A stretch of DNA of 64,000 bases from an uncultured Bacilli bacterium (GTDB lineage Bacteria; Bacillota_I; Bacilli_A; ML615J-28; CAG-698): contig CAKOMG010000001.1 of NCBI GenBank assembly GCA_934096585.1, positions 186,001-250,000 on the forward strand, in the 5' to 3' direction. The notes beneath the pieces were generated by a model. It did not search any database. It was given only the letters and a program-made list of their open reading frames with translations, and was not told where the DNA came from. A program made the translations under genes and the position numbers. Shown here piece after piece: positions 52,939 through 62,030 of this stretch (positions within the stretch are counted from its first letter, which is position 1; each line of letters opens with the position of its first letter).

Positions 52939-52967
52939 TTGACAACAATATAATAAAGGAATATACT
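52939..52967 (+). promoter_or_regulatory. sigma-A promoter of the aldolase gene
   Basis: Consensus TTGACA (52939-52944), 17 bp, TATACT (52962-52967), then AAAGGAG eight bases before the ATG at 52991. Confidence 0.88.
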
Positions 52968-52990
52968 ATATGTATAAAGGAGTGATTGAT

Positions 52991-53878
52991 ATGAACAAAA
53001 AACAATTAGAACAAATGAAAAATGGTCAAGGGTTTATCGCTGCTTTAGATCAAAGTGGAGGTAGTACACCTAAAGCTTTAGCACTTTATGGTATTGAAAA
53101 ATCAGAATATCATACTGATGAAGAAATGTTTAAACTTATGCATGAAATGCGTACAAGAATGATTAAGAGCGAACCTTTTAATAATCATTATATTCTTGGT
53201 GCAATATTATTTAAAAACACTATGGATAGAACAATTGATGGTCTTTTAACAGCAGATTATTTATGGGAAAAGAAAGGCATTATTCCATTCTTAAAAGTTG
53301 ATCTTGGACTTGATGAATTAAGAAATGGTGTTCAATTAATGAAACCCATTACTGATTTAGATGAAACTCTAAACCACGCTAATGAAAGACATATCTTTGG
53401 TACTAAAATGCGTTCTGTAATTAAAGAAGCTAATAAAGAGGGTATTAAAGCAATTGTTTCCCAACAATTTGAAATTGGTAAAAAAATTATGTCTTATGGT
53501 TTAGTCCCAATTCTTGAACCAGAAGTTGACATTAATATTAAGGATAAAAAAGAAGCTGAAGAAATATTATTGGAATGCATTAAATGCGAATTAGAAAAGT
53601 TAAAGTCTAATGATTTATTAATGTTTAAATTCTCAATTCCAACTGTTGATAATTTCTATAGTGAATTAATGAAAGATCCACATGTTGTAAGAATTGTTGC
53701 TTTATCAGGTGGATATTCTCAACTTGAAGCAAACGAAAAATTAAGTCATAATCATGGATTAATTGCTAGTTTCTCAAGGGCTTTAGCCGAAGGATTAAAT
53801 GTTAATTTAACAGATGCTGAATTTAATCAAAAAATTGGAACTTCAATTAAAGCAATTTATGCAGCTTCAATTAAATAA
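52991..53878 (+). CDS. fda: fructose-bisphosphate aldolase class I
   Basis: Glycolysis/gluconeogenesis. The product is 295 residues from ATG 52991; an ATG at 52970 lies before the ribosome site. GFIAALDQSGGSTPKAL at the N-terminus, GAILFKNTMDR, FLKVDLGL, NERHIFGTKMRS and LEPEVDI follow the staphylococcal FdaB-type class I enzyme almost throughout. The Schiff-base chemistry needs no metal. It is expressed alone from a consensus promoter on the lagging-side strand and closed by a strong terminator, as expected for a highly expressed gene. Confidence 0.95.
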   Translation: MNKKQLEQMKNGQGFIAALDQSGGSTPKALALYGIEKSEYHTDEEMFKLMHEMRTRMIKSEPFNNHYILGAILFKNTMDRTIDGLLTADYLWEKKGIIPFLKVDLGLDELRNGVQLMKPITDLDETLNHANERHIFGTKMRSVIKEANKEGIKAIVSQQFEIGKKIMSYGLVPILEPEVDINIKDKKEAEEILLECIKCELEKLKSNDLLMFKFSIPTVDNFYSELMKDPHVVRIVALSGGYSQLEANEKLSHNHGLIASFSRALAEGLNVNLTDAEFNQKIGTSIKAIYAASIK

Positions 53879-53906
53879 ACGTATGGGTTTTCCCATACGT
53901 TTTTTT
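53878..53906 (+). terminator. terminator of the aldolase gene
   Basis: AACGTATGGG / CCCATACGTT with a TTTT loop and a T7 tail; it starts in the stop codon. Confidence 0.92.
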
Positions 53907-53909
53907 ATG

Positions 53910-55118
53910 TTATTCATAAACAGCAGTACCTTTAGGCATTAGTTTATATTCACGAGTATTATAAATATATGAATTTAAAATTTGTTCATATACCATTCCT
54001 AAATCTCGATGTTCTTTCCATTCATTATATGTTATAATTCCTGTTATAATAATGTTATAGGTTACACCTTCACAGTTTACTGTCAAATGCAAATTATATG
54101 AAGGCTCAGTTCCATATGAGTTTCCGCAAACTAATATAGGTGGTATTTGATCAACCTTTACTGATCTAAGTAAATTATAAATTTCTTTTAATTTTTCAGT
54201 TGATAATTCCAAAGTAGCTTTACATCTCATATCTAATTCATAATTATAGCCATCATCAAGCTCTTTTAATTTTGAATCATAATAAAAATCAAACTCATCT
54301 GTAATTTTAAAAGAAAAATCTTCAGGCATTTTTTCAGGCAAATTTGTTTTCAATTCCTCGCAGTGATCTAATTTTAATATTCTATCTGGAGTAATCTTCT
54401 CATTTTTAACAGATGACGACAAGTACAAAAGTCCCTTATTTGTTTTTAGAAAATAGAAAGCATTAAACTTATTTTCATACTTATAAATATTTAATATTTT
54501 ATAATCTTTAAGGAATTCCTTGGATTCATTATCAAATACACAATCTTTATAACTTGTTTCTTTGTAATATCCTTCTTCACCATAACTTTTCAAATTAAAA
54601 TGAACACAATCCAAATTATCTTTAGAGTCTTTTTTTGAAGTATAAATTACTGTACCTCGATAACAGCCATCTAAACCATACTTGTCTGGTGATATAATGT
54701 TTATAATTTTTTGGTCTTCTATTTTATATTCCACACCTTGATATAAGAAATTAGCAATTACCACAAGTTTATATTCACCCGTAGTTCTAACTTCAAATTC
54801 TCTATCCAATTTTGCTATTTCTAATTTGCCATCATTCAATATTCCTTTAAATGTTTGTTTATAATCATAGTATCTATTAGGATATTGATACTCCACTTCA
54901 TAACCTTTAGTTACTGAAATAGATAAAATAGATGTATTCATACTTCGAATAAGCACTTCTTTTGTTTTTTGTTCTTGTATGTATAATTTTGAATTAACAT
55001 TCACTTTATAACTATCTGTTTCAACAACTGTTTCAATATAAAATAAACTCTTTTCCTCATTACAACTAATTAAAAATGGTATAAATAGTGCCAACACAAA
55101 AACCATAATTTTTTTCAT
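53910..55118 (-). CDS. lipoprotein of unknown function
   Basis: The product is 402 residues with lipobox LISC (Cys19). The mature chain is beta-rich with many Tyr and Lys and ends in a Cys-containing segment (ILVCGNSYGTEPSYNLHLTV). No domain is recognised. GAGGAG precedes the ATG. It follows, in transcription order, the 940-residue OB-fold lipoprotein, from which it is separated by a terminator hairpin. Confidence 0.65.
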   Translation of the reverse strand: MKKIMVFVLALFIPFLISCNEEKSLFYIETVVETDSYKVNVNSKLYIQEQKTKEVLIRSMNTSILSISVTKGYEVEYQYPNRYYDYKQTFKGILNDGKLEIAKLDREFEVRTTGEYKLVVIANFLYQGVEYKIEDQKIINIISPDKYGLDGCYRGTVIYTSKKDSKDNLDCVHFNLKSYGEEGYYKETSYKDCVFDNESKEFLKDYKILNIYKYENKFNAFYFLKTNKGLLYLSSSVKNEKITPDRILKLDHCEELKTNLPEKMPEDFSFKITDEFDFYYDSKLKELDDGYNYELDMRCKATLELSTEKLKEIYNLLRSVKVDQIPPILVCGNSYGTEPSYNLHLTVNCEGVTYNIIITGIITYNEWKEHRDLGMVYEQILNSYIYNTREYKLMPKGTAVYE

Positions 55119-55195
55119 AGTTTTCTCCTCTTACCTAATAATACGAATAACATTAAAGTTTTTACACAATTATTATAAAATAACTATTAAATAAA

Positions 55196-55220
55196 AAAGA
55201 ATAGGATTAACCTATTCTTT
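55196..55220 (-). terminator. terminator of the OB-fold lipoprotein gene
   Basis: AAAGAATAGG / CCTATTCTTT with a 5-nt loop, overlapping the last codons and stop, with TTTTTTAT after it on the minus strand. Confidence 0.82.
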
Positions 55221-58029
55221 CTAAACTACTAATCACAAATGAATATGCACCCTTATAAACATTATAAGCAATCAATGTCAATTTAACTTCTGTTCCATCT
55301 ATTCCTTCTAATTTTTGATAATTATATGCATAATAATTAGCATTAGTATAATAGTACATATCTACTTCTTTATCACCCACAGAAATATATACGCGGTTAG
55401 TAGAAACATGAATTGTTGCTGCAACATCTGTCCAAACAACAGCTCCAAATTTACCATTTTCACCAGCTTCATTTGCACTAATTAAATCATCAATTGTGGC
55501 ATTTTGATTAAATGAATTTGTTGGAATAGTATTATCATGAGAAATAATAGTAACTGTAGCTCCTGTTGCAATTTGAGGTAATCCGTAGTATAAATCTAGT
55601 TTACCACTAACTAATACTTTATCTCCTACTACAGCAGTTGATGTTTGTTTACAGAACATTGTTCCTGTTTCATCCGCAATAAATACACCCCATGCTTTAG
55701 CACCAGCACTTCTTACTTCTGCAATTACAATTCCTTCAACATCAACTGTATCTCCGTTTTTCTTAGCTTTGTTTCTTGCTTCCGCAATTGTTATTTTTTC
55801 AACCTTTGAGACTTTAAACGTAACTGTAATTTCAGTTGTCTTATCATTATTTGTATAATTGAAGACTAAAGTAACATTAGTTGAAGCAGTTGCAGCAGGA
55901 ATAGAAACTGTATATTTTGTTCCTTCATTAGCTAATGTAACATTATCCATTGTTGAAGAAACTAATGTTAAAGTTCCTTTAGCAATTTCAAAACTAGCTG
56001 ATGCTTCTTTTGTATACTCACTAAGAAAGGCTTTTTTGATAACTCCACTTACTTGGTAACCAAGAATTGTTTCTGGTGTTTCAACAACTTTTAACACATC
56101 TAATACACCAGCTTTCCAAACAAACTTCTTATTTGAAACAGCTCCTATTCTAAGAGTTACATATGCTTCCACACATTTGTCCACATATTGTTCTAACCAT
56201 TCATATTCTGGCACACCATTACTTCCAGAATTTTGAGAATAAATAATCATTGACAATGATGGATCATTAATGTCATGAATATAATAATTTTTATAATTTC
56301 CTGCTGATTTTTCTAAATATAACGTTGTTTTATAAACTACATTTGTAATGTTGTTATCAGAAGGATTATTGATTAATGCGCTCAACTCTTTTGTTTCAAT
56401 ATAATCATCAGGTATTTGGTGATTTTGATAATCATGATATAATACTTCCGCATTATTTAATCTAATTGATCCGGCATGATTATTATCTTCACGTGGTTGA
56501 TATAAATCTTTTGTTCCAGTAACATATACTTCTTCACCTTTAGAAATCTTTGTAATGTCTGTTTTTGTATCAACAGCTGTAGAAACAAATACAGCAATAG
56601 ATCCAGTTGAGTCAATTAATTCAAATCCTGCAGGTTTTGAAGTTCCTTTTAAATAAACAAACCCAACAACTATACCCTTAATTGTTACTTCTGTTCCTTT
56701 TTCTTTTTTTCTTGCTTCACTAATATTTATCGTTTCAATTTCTGGTTTAATTTCTAAGCAAGTAAATGTTATTTCTTCAGAAGAACTTTCGCCATTATAT
56801 TCAACAGTTACTTTAATTGTTACTTCTTTCTTTTCACTTGTACAAGTTATTGAAAGTAAATAGTTTTGTTCACCATTTGTAACAGAAGCTGGTCCACTAA
56901 TTACTTCATAGCTTACCTTTGATCCTTCTAATTTTGGATCTGTATTAGCAAGTTCAATATTACATGTTACTTCATATGATGTTGAAAATTGTTTTAACAT
57001 TCTAGCAATTGAATAGTCAATATATTGTTTTGTTGAAACATCTACTTTTTCATTAATTACAAGTGGTACAATTCTCCAGAATGATCCACTAGCACTCATC
57101 TTACAATTTTGAACAGCAATTACACATTTATGAACTTCTCCATCATATTGTTCTAACCAACCTAAATCTTTTCCATTTGCAGTTGTATAAGCATAAAATG
57201 AATTAATACCATTTAAATCATCAAAATAATAATTTACAAAGCCATTACCTTGAGCCTTTCTTACTTTAGCAACTACTTCATAAACATTTGAAGTAATATT
57301 TTCAGATACAGGTATTTTTGCTAAACTAGCAATTGAGCTTTCTTTGATTCCTGTTGTTGGTAAGTTATTATTACTTGATATAATTTTAACATCAGTTGGA
57401 ACAATTTGACGAGCTCCTGTATATCCCTGAAGCTTTGCTTGTTCTAATGATAATTCATCAATATACTTAGTATAATTACCAACTAATTCTACTTCATCTC
57501 CTGCTTTTACAGTTTCCGCAAATTTAGGAGAATATACATAAATAGCATCCGTTTTATCAAAAACATAAAAACCATTTGGAACATTTTTTTCTGTTCCATT
57601 AATTACTCTTGAAACAATACCTTTCACTTTTACTTCTTGATCTGATTGTAATTCTTTTACTTTTGAAATATCCATAAAACTTGTATCAATACTTTTTCCA
57701 GATACAGTAACTTTATAGATTTTTGAATCCTTATAACCTTCGTATTCAAATTCAACAGTTATATCAACATCTATTTCCGTTTCTTGTTGAGTAACTTCAC
57801 CAGTATTTGATATTACATCACCATTAGATGATGAATATGTTAAATTAACATCTTGAATTTTAGAAACAAAATTTAAATTGCTTGAAACATTTGTTAAGTC
57901 AACATCTTTAAATACTTGTTCCATTGCTTCTTCTACTTTAGCTTTTTTAGCTTCTTCATTTTCTTTGTTACAAGCAGTCAAAAAAGCAAATGCAAATACT
58001 ACAGCAATAAATGATAAAATTTTTTTCAT
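55207..58029 (-). CDS. large lipoprotein with three OB-fold modules
   Basis: The product is 940 residues with lipobox LTAC (Cys20). Three modules of roughly 300 residues each hold an OB-like strand block: EVKVKGIVSRV with GDEVELVGNY (about 132-190), EVTIKGIVVG with GEEVYVTGTKDLY (about 447-510), and TVDVEGIVIAEV with GDKVLVSGKLDLYY (about 765-830). Each is followed by a second beta domain ending in a WLEQY-like segment. Immunoglobulin-like strands join the modules. OB modules of this kind (DUF5689/DUF6359-like) often precede secreted nucleases such as YhcR, but no nuclease domain is present. Ligands could be nucleic acid or sugar. Confidence 0.78.
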   Translation of the reverse strand: MKKILSFIAVVFAFAFLTACNKENEEAKKAKVEEAMEQVFKDVDLTNVSSNLNFVSKIQDVNLTYSSSNGDVISNTGEVTQQETEIDVDITVEFEYEGYKDSKIYKVTVSGKSIDTSFMDISKVKELQSDQEVKVKGIVSRVINGTEKNVPNGFYVFDKTDAIYVYSPKFAETVKAGDEVELVGNYTKYIDELSLEQAKLQGYTGARQIVPTDVKIISSNNNLPTTGIKESSIASLAKIPVSENITSNVYEVVAKVRKAQGNGFVNYYFDDLNGINSFYAYTTANGKDLGWLEQYDGEVHKCVIAVQNCKMSASGSFWRIVPLVINEKVDVSTKQYIDYSIARMLKQFSTSYEVTCNIELANTDPKLEGSKVSYEVISGPASVTNGEQNYLLSITCTSEKKEVTIKVTVEYNGESSSEEITFTCLEIKPEIETINISEARKKEKGTEVTIKGIVVGFVYLKGTSKPAGFELIDSTGSIAVFVSTAVDTKTDITKISKGEEVYVTGTKDLYQPREDNNHAGSIRLNNAEVLYHDYQNHQIPDDYIETKELSALINNPSDNNITNVVYKTTLYLEKSAGNYKNYYIHDINDPSLSMIIYSQNSGSNGVPEYEWLEQYVDKCVEAYVTLRIGAVSNKKFVWKAGVLDVLKVVETPETILGYQVSGVIKKAFLSEYTKEASASFEIAKGTLTLVSSTMDNVTLANEGTKYTVSIPAATASTNVTLVFNYTNNDKTTEITVTFKVSKVEKITIAEARNKAKKNGDTVDVEGIVIAEVRSAGAKAWGVFIADETGTMFCKQTSTAVVGDKVLVSGKLDLYYGLPQIATGATVTIISHDNTIPTNSFNQNATIDDLISANEAGENGKFGAVVWTDVAATIHVSTNRVYISVGDKEVDMYYYTNANYYAYNYQKLEGIDGTEVKLTLIAYNVYKGAYSFVISSLERIG

Positions 58030-58187
58030 TCTTTTCCTCCTGAAAATTTGATCAACATAACAATTTAATATAAACTGCTATATAGTATTATTATATACTA
58101 GTTATTACTTTTATTCAATTGTAAAACGCTTAAACAAAATAAGGCTATTTTAAGGTTTCTTAAAAAGATTTATACAAATTAAAAAGC

Positions 58188-58209
58188 GTAACTACCTTTA
58201 GATAGTTAC
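58188..58209. terminator. second hairpin downstream of the RNase-like gene
   Basis: GTAACTA / TAGTTAC with an 8-nt loop, followed on the minus strand by a short T run; likely a back-up terminator to the one at 58218-58245. Confidence 0.5.
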
Positions 58210-58217
58210 ACCAATAA

Positions 58218-58245
58218 AAGTTTACCCTTATTATCAGGTAAACTT
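58218..58245. terminator. hairpin at the end of the RNase-like gene
   Basis: AAGTTTACC / GGTAAACTT with a 10-nt loop, touching the stop codon at 58244. Confidence 0.65.
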
Positions 58246-60175
58246 AAAAGCAAAATATACTTTCTTTTTTTCTTATAAATAATAATGGTACAAAATTCAT
58301 AACCATTTCTAAATCTCTAAAATCATATAATTTAACATCAACATAATCTGTTGGATTATAATCATATTTAGAAGAAATTGTGCCTCCACCTGTTATATTA
58401 CCAAACATTTCACCCCAACCACCTTGATAATTCAAATACTCTTGAAAATCATTATAATGGTTATAAGTATAGAATAAATATTTACTATTTATATCAGTAA
58501 TTTCTTCTTCATATTTATCATATCTAGCATAAACAATTCTAGCTGCACCTCTTGTGATTTCATAACCATCATTATAAACATATGCTTCATACTTTGGATC
58601 ACAATCAGTACCAGTAGTACCAATATCAAGTTCATAATAATTAAGTTCTCCACCACAACCATTAATATTTGGTAATATTGGTTCGTATGGATATCTACTA
58701 GTATCACCACTAAAATAGGAATGATTTACTCTTAAATATTCTCCCCATATAGAATTAGATGGATTACCAGACTTTTTAGTTGTATAATTTGCGGGAACAT
58801 CACCAAAAGCAAATATGTATGCTGCTACTTCTTCTAATGTAACATATGCTCCATTTTTATATACTTTGTCTACTACACTACCATTACTATCTAAAATATA
58901 ATAAGTATTGCCATCATCACTATATCGCATGTAACTATTTTTTAAATATTGATTATTTTCTTTTGGTCTATTTGAAGCAATCGTTGGAGCTTGATCTTGA
59001 TCATCAATTGATCCAGACATAAATCCATGTTCTGATCTATAGTATGCATCCTTATAATCAATTGCTTCTTTATAATTGGCATAGAATTCTTGTTTAGAAA
59101 CACCTTCATATGGATCATATTCAGTAATAGTTTGGTTAATAACTATTTCGTTACTTTTTACTCCTTCAATTTGTATATAAAAACAAATTGCTCCTTCACT
59201 AGTTATATACAATTTATTTTCAATAACATTGCATTTATCTTCACCATATTTAAAAACAAATTCAATTTTCTTTGAAGCGTTTGTTGGAAAAACTTTATAA
59301 TTAACAACTAAATAATCACCAACATCACACTTATCTTTATCTACACTTATTTCAATGTAATCTGGCACTATTACTTCTTCTAATGAATAGATAGTAATTT
59401 CATTGCTTAAGATATCTCCACTTTTTGCAATGATTTTACTTTCACCGCCGCCTTTTATACAAGTTATAATATTATTATTTATATTAATATATTCTGTACC
59501 AACAATAACTTCGAAAACAATATCATTTTCAGCACCACTTGGATAAAATGTTGAAAATAATGTTGAAGTATTACCGGGATATAAATAATAATCACTTGCA
59601 CTTAGTTCAATAGTTTCGATTTTTTTATTTATTACATTAATTGTTAATACATTACTTTCTTTATTTTCTATTTTAGCAATAATACTTACTGAACCTTTTT
59701 TAAGTCCTCGTAAGATATTATTTTCTATTTCACCAAATTCACTACCTGATATTATTTCATAAGTAGGTTTTACATTACTTGTTGAAATATTAGTACAGTA
59801 CAAACCTACTTCTTCGCCAACTACTATTTCATATTTACTTGCGTTTAATGTAAAATCACCACTACTCACAACATTAAATACTAAACTATTTGTATAACCT
59901 TTAATTGTGATACTAATTTTTGATGAACCAATATCTTGTGCAAACATTAGTCCTTCATCATCAATTATTATACATGAACTGGATGAATTCCATTCTGCTT
60001 TTTCATCTTTCAAATTATCTGATGTTTCATAAACTAATTGAATGGATGTTCCAACATTTATTTCTAAAGACCCTTCATATTCTATTTTAACATAACCTTT
60101 ATTAATACAAGCAGTTAATAATAATATTAATGGTAGCATTAATAAAAAGAACAATTTTTTAATTTTATTCATCAT
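58244..60175 (-). CDS. lipoprotein with Ig-like (BIG2) domains and a barnase-like ribonuclease domain
   Basis: The product is 643 residues with lipobox LTAC (Cys23). Three to four BIG2-type domains (about 30-350) lead to a C-terminal domain that follows the microbial RNase (barnase) pattern. VTLEEVAAYIFAFGDVPANY (about 445-464) matches the N-terminal helix and PxNYxTK turn. ELD with Glu515, GAARIVY with Arg546 and TYNHYNDFQEY with His573 match the general base, phosphate-binding Arg and general acid of barnase (Glu73, Arg83/87, His102). Two cysteines (507, 525) may form a disulfide. No barstar-like inhibitor gene is seen; export could make one unnecessary. The last 25 residues look atypical. 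Confidence 0.72.
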   Translation of the reverse strand: MMNKIKKLFFLLMLPLILLLTACINKGYVKIEYEGSLEINVGTSIQLVYETSDNLKDEKAEWNSSSSCIIIDDEGLMFAQDIGSSKISITIKGYTNSLVFNVVSSGDFTLNASKYEIVVGEEVGLYCTNISTSNVKPTYEIISGSEFGEIENNILRGLKKGSVSIIAKIENKESNVLTINVINKKIETIELSASDYYLYPGNTSTLFSTFYPSGAENDIVFEVIVGTEYININNNIITCIKGGGESKIIAKSGDILSNEITIYSLEEVIVPDYIEISVDKDKCDVGDYLVVNYKVFPTNASKKIEFVFKYGEDKCNVIENKLYITSEGAICFYIQIEGVKSNEIVINQTITEYDPYEGVSKQEFYANYKEAIDYKDAYYRSEHGFMSGSIDDQDQAPTIASNRPKENNQYLKNSYMRYSDDGNTYYILDSNGSVVDKVYKNGAYVTLEEVAAYIFAFGDVPANYTTKKSGNPSNSIWGEYLRVNHSYFSGDTSRYPYEPILPNINGCGGELNYYELDIGTTGTDCDPKYEAYVYNDGYEITRGAARIVYARYDKYEEEITDINSKYLFYTYNHYNDFQEYLNYQGGWGEMFGNITGGGTISSKYDYNPTDYVDVKLYDFRDLEMVMNFVPLLFIRKKESIFCF

Positions 60176-60220
60176 ATCACCATTTTTTAATTATATTATA
60201 TATATTATCAAAAAATAGCA

Positions 60221-60249
60221 AAAAAAGCAATAATTACTATTGCTTTTTT
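60221..60249. terminator. hairpin upstream of the RNase-like gene
   Basis: AAAAAAGCAATA / TATTGCTTTTTT with a 5-nt loop; it lies between two same-strand genes and can end transcription in both directions. Confidence 0.75.
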
Positions 60250-60320
60250 ATTTAGTCTTTAAATTACTTACAATCAATCACAAAATATATTATATTACTT
60301 GCACTTTAATTTACGATAAA

Positions 60321-60349
60321 AACCTAGTATGTTATATTTCTACTAGGTT
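60321..60349 (-). terminator. terminator of the amidase-like gene
   Basis: AACCTAGTA / TACTAGGTT with an 11-nt loop, followed by TTTTTA on the minus strand, about 70 nt past the stop at 60419. Confidence 0.8.
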
Positions 60350-60418
60350 ATACGAATTTAAAAATATATATAAAAAATAATTAAGTAAAGTTATTATTTT
60401 ATTATCATTTAAAATTAA

Positions 60419-62014
60419 TTATATAATAGTTACTACAATGGTAACTCTAACTCTAGAATTATATTTATAAACTCCTGTTACAGCAAATGTTCCTGTTACA
60501 CTTGCTTTAATAGTTCCAAAGGTTGAAACATTAACAGAGGCATTGTTGGTTGACCAATTATAATACTGATTGTAATTATATGGGACATTTTCTGGTAAAA
60601 TAATTAATGTACCAACACCTTTTTCAATCATCATTGATGAATTTATATTAATTGGATCAGAGTTATAACTTTTTAATTCTTTCATAATAGTAAATGCTTT
60701 TCTAAATACTATGGTCTTATCATTTTTATAAACTGCAGTTATAGTAACTTCCGGATTACCTTGACCATTTTTAGCCAGTATTGTTCCATATGGAGTAACA
60801 ATTGCTTTTGACGAATCACTTGAAAACCAATCATAATCAAGTCTTGATATTGAAGGGGCTATTTCAGGATTTAAGTATAGATATCTTGTAAATCCTTCAG
60901 TTATAGTAGTGTTACCTTTTATTCCATTGTTTAAAAATACTTCACTACCACTTTGCTGATAGTCAACGAGGATTCCATTTTCTAAATCTTCTTGATTAAC
61001 TACTCGCTCAATAAAAGTTTTTATAATTCCATCTGCTTTACTATCTTTAAATGCAATTCTTAAATAGTACATACCGCTATCTAATGATGCATTGATATAA
61101 CTTAATGTGCTAGACATTATAATTTCATTATCATATATTAAGTTCATTTGTTTATCAAACAATTTAATATCCACTAAATTATTGGCCTCAGTCTTAAAAT
61201 TAAAATTACCTGAATTAATAATATTTAATTTGTATAACTGATACTCCTTTTGACTAAAAGTATGTTCTTCAATTGTAGGATGAATTGAAAAATTAATATC
61301 CATTATTTTATGAGTTTTAGGGGTATAAACCTTAACATAAAATAAAGCATCATCCATTGTATTAGAACCAATATAATCAAAATGTAGTAAATCTAATTGC
61401 CTTGAAGATCCATGAATAGAATCGTAGTAATATGGATTATTATCACCTGTATGTTCATATAACCCCCCATTACCCCACTTTGAAATTATTGTAATATTTT
61501 TCAAAGTTGTTAAATCATCTGGATTAAAATAGCCATTGATACTTGTAATTATTCCTGAATGAGCCAAATAAGGTGTTGCTCTTTTTAATACTTCTTTATT
61601 TGAATTTTCATATTCTAAACGTACTCTCCAATAACAAATTATATCGCCGACAGCACCATTACTAAAGCAATAACTATTATCTTGAAAATATTTTTTCACA
61701 TCTTCATTTGAAATTATCTTATTATTTACATCATTATTTTGATTATACCAAGCATAAGAGTGTGAATTATATTTATTTGTTGGCTCATCAAGCTTAATTG
61801 CCCCTTTATTTATATATTGTTGCTCATTAGTAATATATTTTTGTATATCTGATAAACTCATTTCTTGATTAATAGTCTGATAAGGTACTACAGTTCCATT
61901 TGGTGTAATTGGAACATATTCTTCTACTTCTATAGCATTTAATAATATAGGTACTATTGCCAATAAAATAGTAACAATTATTATAAATGCAAATTGTATT
62001 TTTTTTATTCTCAT
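60419..62014 (-). CDS. secreted amidase-like protein with Ser in place of the usual Cys, plus Ig-like tail
   Basis: The product is 531 residues with a signal segment (about 7-27). The N-terminal domain (about 50-230) has KYNSHSYAWYNQ, VGDIICYW, YLAHSGIIT and ISKWGNGGLYEHTGDNNPYYY. In other Firmicute proteins with this layout I recall NCHSYAW here, a putative papain/CHAP-type Cys; the residue is Ser84 in this protein. BIG-like beta domains (about 380-531) follow. Function is inferred as wall-bound hydrolase or an inactive binding relative. AAAGGAG precedes the ATG. It lies 16 nt after the FtsX-type gene and is probably its partner. Confidence 0.6.
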   Translation of the reverse strand: MRIKKIQFAFIIIVTILLAIVPILLNAIEVEEYVPITPNGTVVPYQTINQEMSLSDIQKYITNEQQYINKGAIKLDEPTNKYNSHSYAWYNQNNDVNNKIISNEDVKKYFQDNSYCFSNGAVGDIICYWRVRLEYENSNKEVLKRATPYLAHSGIITSINGYFNPDDLTTLKNITIISKWGNGGLYEHTGDNNPYYYDSIHGSSRQLDLLHFDYIGSNTMDDALFYVKVYTPKTHKIMDINFSIHPTIEEHTFSQKEYQLYKLNIINSGNFNFKTEANNLVDIKLFDKQMNLIYDNEIIMSSTLSYINASLDSGMYYLRIAFKDSKADGIIKTFIERVVNQEDLENGILVDYQQSGSEVFLNNGIKGNTTITEGFTRYLYLNPEIAPSISRLDYDWFSSDSSKAIVTPYGTILAKNGQGNPEVTITAVYKNDKTIVFRKAFTIMKELKSYNSDPININSSMMIEKGVGTLIILPENVPYNYNQYYNWSTNNASVNVSTFGTIKASVTGTFAVTGVYKYNSRVRVTIVVTII

Positions 62015-62030
62015 CTTTTTACTCCTTTAT

